NCBI GenBank assembly: GCA_903950295.1 | Contig: CAJBAP010000510.1 | Span: 1 to 11,278, forward strand | Length of the DNA stretch: 11,278 nt | Direction: 5' to 3' | DNA from: an uncultured Rhodocyclaceae bacterium | Lineage (GTDB): Bacteria; Pseudomonadota; Gammaproteobacteria; Burkholderiales; Rhodocyclaceae | Part shown: one piece after another, positions 6,602-11,278 of the stretch | Position numbering within the stretch: the first letter of the stretch is position 1 | Layout: the number at the start of each line of letters is the position of its first letter | Notes under the pieces: generated by a model | The model's database searches: none | Told to the model about the DNA's origin: nothing | Seen by the model: the letters and a program-made list of their open reading frames with translations, nothing else | Translations under genes and position numbers: made by a program

Positions 6602-9088
6602 TTGAACACCCTGCGCCTTACCTTGCGGATGTTGGTACGCGACTTTCGCGCGGGAGAGTTGAACGTGCTGGCTCTGGCGCTGGTGCTGGCGGTGGCCGCA
6701 CTCACCAGCGTCGGCTTTCTCGCCGACCGGGTCGAACGAGCGGTGGTGCGCGAGGCACATCAGTTGCTTGGGGGCGACTTGCTGTTGACGGCTGATCACC
6801 CTTGGCCGGATAGATTTCGCGAGGCGGCGCAACAGCACGGTGTACGTCTGGCTGAAAGTGCCAGTTTTCCCAGCATGGTGGCGAGTGCGAGTGGCGTGCA
6901 ACTCGCAGAAATCAAGGCGGTGTCCGCAGGTTATCCGTTGCGCGGCGCGATGCGTATCGCGCCGCGCCTGAATGCTGGCGATGGTGAGACGGCCAGCATC
7001 CCCGCACCCGGGACGGTTTGGCCTGATGAGCGGCTTGCTACCACGCTCGGTGTCGATGGCAAGGCCGATCTGCGCGTGGGCGAACTCCAGCCGACAGTCG
7101 CGGCGATCATTACACTGGAACCGGATCGTGGCATCAATCCATTCGCGCTGGCACCACGGCTCATCATCAATCTGGCGGATGTCCCCGCTACGCGTCTGAT
7201 CCGGCCGGGCAGTCGCGTCAGTTGGCGTCTGCATGTTGCGGGCGAACCGGCCGCCGTCGAGACGTATCGCCAATGGGCGACAACCCATCTGGGGCGGGGC
7301 GAAAAACTCGAAAGCCTGGACAACGCTCGCCCGGAAATCCGTAACATCATCGAGCGTGCCCAGCGTTTTCTGCGACTCGCAGCATTGCTGACCGTGGTGC
7401 TGGCCGCCGTGGCGGTCGCAATGGCAGCGCGCCGTTATATGCAAACGCATCTGGATGCCTGTGCGGTGATGCGTTGCCTCGGCTCAAGCGAGCGGCAGAT
7501 TCTCCTGATCCATGGGGGTGAGTTCGTTGTATTGGGCTTGGTGGCGACCCTGTTGGGCGGGGCGCTCGGTTACCTGATGCAAGGCGTGTTGCACATGGCG
7601 TTGGCCGGTTTGGTGGCCGAGCAACTGCCGCCTCCGGGCTGGTTGCCCTGGGTGCACGGATTTGCGGTCGGTATTGTGCTGGTGACGGGTTTTGTGTTGC
7701 CGCCTTTGTTGCGCCTGAAGTCTGTCCCGACCGTGCGCGTGTTGCGGCGCGAGTGGGGTGGGGTAGAACCGTTGTCGGTTGTCTCGTATTTGCTGGGCAT
7801 GGCGTGTCTGGCCGGGTTGATGTTGTGGATGGCCGGCGATGCACGGCTCGGCGTTGTGGTACTGGGTGGTTTCATGCTCGCGGTGGTCGTGTTTGCTCTG
7901 GCCGGGCGGGGCTTGCTGATCCTCACGGGCTGGATACCCACCCGCATGTTGGTCGGTGGTTGGCGCATTGGCCTGGCTAATCTGCGCCGGCGCACTGGCC
8001 AGACGCTGGTGCAGGTGGTGACGTTGGCACTAGGGCTGACCACACTATTGATCCTGACGCTGGCAAAAAATGATCTGTTATCGGCCTGGCAGGCGAAAGT
8101 GCCACCCGATGCTCCCAACCGCTTCCTGGTCAATATCCAGCCCGATCAGCGTGCCGCCATCACCGACTTTTTCATTCAACGGAGATTGCCCGAGCCGCGT
8201 CTCGAACCCATGGTGCGTGGCCGACTGACCAGCGTAAATGGTCGCAAGGTATTACCGCGCGACTTTGTCGATGAACGCGCCCAGCGCCTGGTCGAACGCG
8301 AATTCAATCTGTCGAGTCGCGATGACCTGCCCCCCGGCAACCAGGTGATCGCCGGCCGCTGGCATACGGTTGGCGGTGGTGTCCAGTTTTCGGTGGAAAA
8401 GGGGTTGGCCGAAACGCTCAATTTGCATGTCGGTGACGAGTTGGCCTTTGACATTGCTGCCGAGCCATTCATCGCACGCATCACTTCGTTGCGCAAGCTC
8501 GAATGGGATTCGATGCGCGTCAATTTCTTCGTTATCGCCCCCGCCGGCAGTATGGATGCCCAACCGACCAGTTTCATCACCAGTTTTCATCTGCCGCCCG
8601 GTCATGAGACGACCATCAGTGAGCTTGTCCGACAATTCCCAAATCTCACCGTGATTGATGTCGCCGCTCTGGTAAGGCAGTTGCAGACGACGCTTGATCA
8701 GGTGGCGCGTGCGGTACAGCTGGTGTTTGGCTTTGCGCTACTGGCCGGGCTGGTGGTGCTGTATGCCGCTTTGCAGACCAGTGCCGGCGAGCGTAGCCAT
8801 GATCTCGCGGTGTTGCGCGCGCTCGGCGGGCGGCAGCGACAATTGCGTCAGGCACTGTTCGCTGAATTTGCCATGCTGGGGGCAATTTCGGGCCTGCTTG
8901 CCGGCCTGGGGGCTGCAGCCCTGGGTATGGCGTTGGCGCGCTGGGTCTTTCAACTCGATTACCTGCCGACTCCCGGCCTCGTACTTGTCGGTATGTTGGC
9001 CGGGTTGACGGGCGTGGTGGTGGTCGGTCTTGTGTCGACGCGTCAAGCACTGGTTGGTAGGGTGGTCGATGGGCTGCGGGAAGCCTGA
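6602..9088 (+). CDS. FtsX-like ABC transporter permease, YbbP type
   Basis: An 828-residue inner-membrane protein with two FtsX/MacB-type permease units. The first membrane helix is at about 20-41 (LNVLALALVLAVAALTSVGF), followed by a large periplasmic domain to about 255. The first three-helix FtsX domain covers about 257-395 and contains DACAVMRCLGSSERQI. Two or more central hydrophobic helices and the start of the second unit (IGLANLRRRTGQTLVQ, near 457) follow. A second periplasmic domain runs to about 690. The second FtsX domain (about 700-828) contains SHDLAVLRALGGRQRQLRQA. This matches E. coli YbbP, the permease that pairs with the YbbA ATPase beside the tesA thioesterase/lysophospholipase gene. 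No ATPase gene is in this window. The start is set as TTG at 6602, one base after the radA stop, giving MNTLRLTLRMLVRDFRAGE, which fits the family. The first in-frame ATG, 6629, would cut nine residues of that conserved cytoplasmic start. The substrate is unknown. Confidence 0.88.
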   Translation: MNTLRLTLRMLVRDFRAGELNVLALALVLAVAALTSVGFLADRVERAVVREAHQLLGGDLLLTADHPWPDRFREAAQQHGVRLAESASFPSMVASASGVQLAEIKAVSAGYPLRGAMRIAPRLNAGDGETASIPAPGTVWPDERLATTLGVDGKADLRVGELQPTVAAIITLEPDRGINPFALAPRLIINLADVPATRLIRPGSRVSWRLHVAGEPAAVETYRQWATTHLGRGEKLESLDNARPEIRNIIERAQRFLRLAALLTVVLAAVAVAMAARRYMQTHLDACAVMRCLGSSERQILLIHGGEFVVLGLVATLLGGALGYLMQGVLHMALAGLVAEQLPPPGWLPWVHGFAVGIVLVTGFVLPPLLRLKSVPTVRVLRREWGGVEPLSVVSYLLGMACLAGLMLWMAGDARLGVVVLGGFMLAVVVFALAGRGLLILTGWIPTRMLVGGWRIGLANLRRRTGQTLVQVVTLALGLTTLLILTLAKNDLLSAWQAKVPPDAPNRFLVNIQPDQRAAITDFFIQRRLPEPRLEPMVRGRLTSVNGRKVLPRDFVDERAQRLVEREFNLSSRDDLPPGNQVIAGRWHTVGGGVQFSVEKGLAETLNLHVGDELAFDIAAEPFIARITSLRKLEWDSMRVNFFVIAPAGSMDAQPTSFITSFHLPPGHETTISELVRQFPNLTVIDVAALVRQLQTTLDQVARAVQLVFGFALLAGLVVLYAALQTSAGERSHDLAVLRALGGRQRQLRQALFAEFAMLGAISGLLAGLGAAALGMALARWVFQLDYLPTPGLVLVGMLAGLTGVVVVGLVSTRQALVGRVVDGLREA

Positions 9089-9095
9089 CCCATCG
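9067..9095. repeat. 7-bp inverted repeat spanning the permease stop codon
   Basis: CGATGGG at 9067-9073 and CCCATCG at 9089-9095 are perfect complements around a 15-nt loop containing the TGA stop of the permease gene. A competing smaller stem (GGCT...AGCC) exists inside. A pyrimidine-rich CCTTTCTTTCT tract follows about 14 nt later, but not as a run of T directly after the stem, so it is at best a weak terminator. It may be chance. Confidence 0.25.
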
Positions 9096-9123
9096 CATTC
9101 ATGCCCTACCTTTCTTTCTGCGC

Positions 9124-9129
9124 CATAAT
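9124..9129 (+). promoter_or_regulatory. Candidate -10 element for the diguanylate cyclase gene
   Basis: CATAAT, one base off the TATAAT consensus, ends 6 bases before the ATG at 9136. Initiation about 7 nt downstream would fall on or beside the A of the ATG, giving a leaderless message. This fits the absence of any Shine-Dalgarno sequence in front of this gene. The bases 17 bp upstream (ATGCCC) are not a good -35, so this is a suggestion only. Confidence 0.3.
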
Positions 9130-9135
9130 CGACGC

Positions 9136-10953
9136 ATGAAGCCGACCGCGTCACCTCCTGTGGCACCCCTCTTGTCCGACCGGGACAGGTCGCGTCATGT
9201 GTTCGACGGCTATGCCGGGATGCTGATAACGCTGTACTTTCTGTCTGCACTTTTCTTCGTGGCGCTGGGGGCATATGAATGGCAACGGGTAGGCGGCAGT
9301 ATCGAAGTCATGGCCAGGGAGCGCGGACGCGTGCTGTTCAGTCTTATCGAACTGACGCGTGAATGGAATGCCAGCCACGGTGGAGTTTATGTGCCGGTGA
9401 GCGAGACTACACAACCCAATCCTTATCTGGATCATCCCAAGCGCGATCAGCAGACGACCGATGGACGTCAGCTAACCATGGTGAATCCAGCCTTCATGAC
9501 TCGGCAACTCTCCGAACTGGCAGAAAAAAACACGGGTGTACGCTTCCATATCACCAGCCTGAAGCCGATTCGTCCCGCCAATGAAGCGGATCCATGGGAA
9601 ATGGAGAGCTTGCGCTTGTTCGAGGACGGCAAGGAGAAGGAGCGCATCGACTTTTTCGCGCAATTTGCATTCAGCGGCAACATGCGTCCGGCGCACCGCT
9701 ATATGGCACCACTACACGTCAAGGCACCTTGTCTCAAGTGCCATGAAACACAGGGCTACAAGGTAGGCGATATTCGCGGTGGCATTTCCGTGACCATGCC
9801 GGCCGAGGATTTGCTGGCAGTAGGCGAGCAGCGACGCAAGGGCAGCCTGATCATCATACTGGCGAGTTTTATTGTTACCAGTGCCCTGTTGCATCTCATG
9901 GTCAGTCGCGCCAGGCGCCATTACCTCATGCTGCAGGATTTGGCGCGTTCCCAGGAAGACATCATTGCCGAGAGGACGCGTGAACTCGAGGAGCGCAACA
10001 ACGATCTTCATCAGGAGGTTGCGGAACGACGCCGGCGCGAACGCGAACTGCGCATTGCCGGCGCGGTATTCGACAGCGCTGCCGAAGCGATTGTCGTGAC
10101 CGATGCCAGTAATCGCATCGTGCGTGTCAATCCGGCGTTTACCGCCATTACCGGTTACACGCCGAAAGAAGTAATGGCCCACAACCCCAGTATCCTCAAG
10201 TCGGGACGTCACAATGCAGCTTTTTATGTCGAGATGTGGGGCACGCTGCATGAACGCGGCCACTGGGAAGGGGAAATCTGGAATCGTCACAAGAATGGCG
10301 ATGTCTATGTCGAATGGCTGTCGATTGCCAAGATCGATGATGAAGAGGGGGCCGGACAGTATCTGGGCATCTTTCACGACATCACGCGACGCAAGGAGGC
10401 CGAAGAGTTGTTGCGTCACAAGGCGCATCACGATGCCTTGACGGATTTGCCTAATCGGATGTTGTTCAATGACCGCTTGCAGGCTTCTTTCAGCCAGGCC
10501 AAGCGTTACCACCGCGTATTTGCTCTCCTGGTGGTCGATCTCGATCACTTCAAGGAAGTCAACGATACGCTGGGGCACGCAGCTGGCGACGAGGTCCTGA
10601 TCGAGGCAGCGCGCCGCCTGACCGGTTGCGTGCGCGAGTCTGATACCGTGGCACGGCTGGGCGGTGATGAGTTCGCCGTTATCCTGAGCGAAGTGACGAA
10701 TGAAGGCGAGGCCGAAAGCATTGTCCAGCGTGCTGTGCTCTTGCTGAGTGAGCCCTACTATCTGGATGTCGGGACGGCGCATATTTCCGGTTGTATCGGC
10801 ATTGCGTTTTACCCGCAGCATGGCCAGGACACTGAGCAGTTGCAGCGTAATGCCGATGCCGCCCTGTACGCGGCCAAGGAGGGTGGGCGCAATACCTATC
10901 GTATTTTCTCGCCAATGCAGCGTGGCGATAAATTGCAGGGCGAACTGCTTTAG
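9136..10953 (+). CDS. Membrane diguanylate cyclase with periplasmic haem-c (Tll0287-like/DUF3365) sensor and PAS domain
   Basis: A 605-residue signalling protein predicted to make cyclic di-GMP. Membrane helices at about 28-47 and 238-256 flank a periplasmic domain of about 185 residues. That domain carries one CxxCH haem-c attachment motif, CLKCH (Cys199, Cys202, His203), in a context typical of the Tll0287-like (DUF3365) family: RYMAPLHVKAPCLKCHETQG followed by GDIRGGISVTMP. These are the only two cysteines in the periplasmic part. A charged coiled coil (about 262-305) leads to a PAS domain (about 307-420, ending in HDITRRKEAEE) and a GGDEF domain (about 427-595). The active-site motif is intact, GGDEF at 509-513, and LDHFKEVNDTLGHAAGDE is conserved. 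An RESD sequence at 500-503, five residues before it, fits the product-inhibition I-site. There is no EAL domain. The haem implies control by redox state or a gaseous ligand, which is inference. The ATG at 9136 lacks a ribosome binding site. Confidence 0.92.
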   Translation: MKPTASPPVAPLLSDRDRSRHVFDGYAGMLITLYFLSALFFVALGAYEWQRVGGSIEVMARERGRVLFSLIELTREWNASHGGVYVPVSETTQPNPYLDHPKRDQQTTDGRQLTMVNPAFMTRQLSELAEKNTGVRFHITSLKPIRPANEADPWEMESLRLFEDGKEKERIDFFAQFAFSGNMRPAHRYMAPLHVKAPCLKCHETQGYKVGDIRGGISVTMPAEDLLAVGEQRRKGSLIIILASFIVTSALLHLMVSRARRHYLMLQDLARSQEDIIAERTRELEERNNDLHQEVAERRRRERELRIAGAVFDSAAEAIVVTDASNRIVRVNPAFTAITGYTPKEVMAHNPSILKSGRHNAAFYVEMWGTLHERGHWEGEIWNRHKNGDVYVEWLSIAKIDDEEGAGQYLGIFHDITRRKEAEELLRHKAHHDALTDLPNRMLFNDRLQASFSQAKRYHRVFALLVVDLDHFKEVNDTLGHAAGDEVLIEAARRLTGCVRESDTVARLGGDEFAVILSEVTNEGEAESIVQRAVLLLSEPYYLDVGTAHISGCIGIAFYPQHGQDTEQLQRNADAALYAAKEGGRNTYRIFSPMQRGDKLQGELL

Positions 10954-10956
10954 AAT
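10951..10956 (+). promoter_or_regulatory. Candidate -10 element for the peroxiredoxin gene
   Basis: TAGAAT overlaps the TAG stop of the diguanylate cyclase gene and would start transcription near 10963, about 19 nt before the peroxiredoxin ATG. No convincing -35 is at the right distance; TTGCAG at 10933-10938 is only 12 bp away. Weak evidence. Confidence 0.22.
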
Positions 10957-10971
10957 CGGACGTCAATTTTC

Positions 10972-10977
10972 GGAGAG
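10972..10977 (+). promoter_or_regulatory. Shine-Dalgarno sequence for the peroxiredoxin gene
   Basis: GGAGAG lies 4 nt before the ATG at 10982 and supports that start. Confidence 0.55.
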
Positions 10978-10981
10978 TCTC

Positions 10982-11278
10982 ATGCTCCAGGCAGGACAAC
11001 CCGCACCGCAATTCAGTTTGCCGGATGCGGACATGGATATGTTCGATTTCGCATCGCTGCACGGCAAGCAGCATGCCGTGCTGTTTTTTTATCCGAAGGA
11101 CGGCACGCCCTATTGCACGATCGAGGCCATCGATTTTTCCGACCACGAAAGCGAGTTCAACCGCCATGGCTGTGCCGTGATCGGCATCTCGCGCGATGAC
11201 TGCCTGGCCCACGCCGATTTCCGCGACAAGCATGGCCTGTCGATCCGCTTGCTTTCAGACGAAGACAGCGAAGTGTGC
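10982..11278 (+). CDS. Peroxiredoxin (Bcp/PrxQ family), N-terminal part
   Basis: The first 99 codons of a thiol peroxidase gene; the rest lies beyond the right edge. Peroxiredoxins of this family reduce hydrogen peroxide and organic hydroperoxides in the cytoplasm, usually with thioredoxin. The thioredoxin fold opens with AGQPAPQFSLPDAD. The active site is FFYPKDGTPYCTIEAIDFSD with the peroxidatic Cys45. The motif PKDGTPxCTxEAxxF is that of Bcp/PrxQ. The resolving cysteine common in this family five residues on is replaced by Ile50. Cys64, Cys74 (SRDDCLAH) and Cys99 remain as candidates, or the enzyme may be of 1-Cys type. The start is supported by GGAGAG at 10972-10977, 4 nt before the ATG. 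It lies 28 bp after the diguanylate cyclase gene on the same strand. Confidence 0.9.
   Translation, partial: MLQAGQPAPQFSLPDADMDMFDFASLHGKQHAVLFFYPKDGTPYCTIEAIDFSDHESEFNRHGCAVIGISRDDCLAHADFRDKHGLSIRLLSDEDSEVC

Noticed and set aside
5782..7450. Two minus-strand open frames of about 305 codons under radA and the permease gene.
   Set aside because: They are antisense to well-recognised proteins, rich in His, Arg and Gln as expected for shadow frames, and have no recognisable motif.
9712..10821. A 369-codon minus-strand open frame under the diguanylate cyclase.
   Set aside because: It is a shadow of a real GGDEF protein in a GC-rich gene. The translation shows no recognisable domain and no promoter or ribosome binding site.
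1..11278. CRISPR arrays, tRNA or rRNA genes, insertion sequences, integration sites, toxin-antitoxin or defence systems.
   Set aside because: No direct-repeat arrays, transposase or integrase proteins or RNA signatures were seen. Coding regions fill nearly the whole window, and the only sizeable gap is the 153-bp lplT/lysR region.

Overview
The window is an ordinary, densely packed bacterial chromosome segment of moderately high GC. It most resembles a Betaproteobacterium of the Rhodocyclales/Nitrosomonadales type. The reasons are the alr-radA pair next to an LplT-type transporter and a LysR regulator, the msrB-yciB pair, the close match of DadA, alanine racemase and RadA to proteobacterial proteins, and a haem-c signalling protein typical of respiring, cytochrome-rich bacteria. 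I recognised the proteins by reading them; no database search was run, so the taxonomy is an inference.

Layout. On the minus strand at the left edge are the first 27 codons of yciB (septation protein A) and, upstream of it in transcription order, msrB (methionine sulfoxide reductase B). Only 21 bp away and divergent is dadA (D-amino acid dehydrogenase). dadA converges on lplT (lysophospholipid transporter, minus strand). A 153-bp divergent intergenic region with a compound inverted repeat separates lplT from a LysR-type regulator. The regulator starts a compact plus-strand run: lysR, alr/dadX-like alanine racemase, radA, and a large two-unit FtsX-type ABC permease (YbbP-like). The gaps in this run are 18, 2 and 1 nt. 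A 47-bp gap then leads to a membrane-bound diguanylate cyclase with a periplasmic haem-c sensor domain. A Bcp/PrxQ-type peroxiredoxin follows and runs off the right edge.

How the genes fit together. DadA and the DadX-like racemase are the two enzymes of alanine catabolism (L-Ala to D-Ala to pyruvate). In enteric bacteria they form one operon; here lplT and lysR lie between them. Several genes concern the cell envelope: YciB, LplT, the D-alanine-supplying racemase and the YbbP-like permease. MsrB and the peroxiredoxin deal with oxidative damage, and the haem-c diguanylate cyclase may connect periplasmic redox or gas state to c-di-GMP. RadA is a recombination helicase.

I saw no RNA genes, CRISPR arrays, insertion sequences, prophage or integration sites, and no wholly new system. 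The items most worth a second look are the haem-c diguanylate cyclase, the inverted repeat at the lplT/lysR promoter region, the 21-bp divergent msrB/dadA arrangement, the YbbP-like permease without an adjacent ATPase, and the peroxiredoxin without the usual second cysteine.
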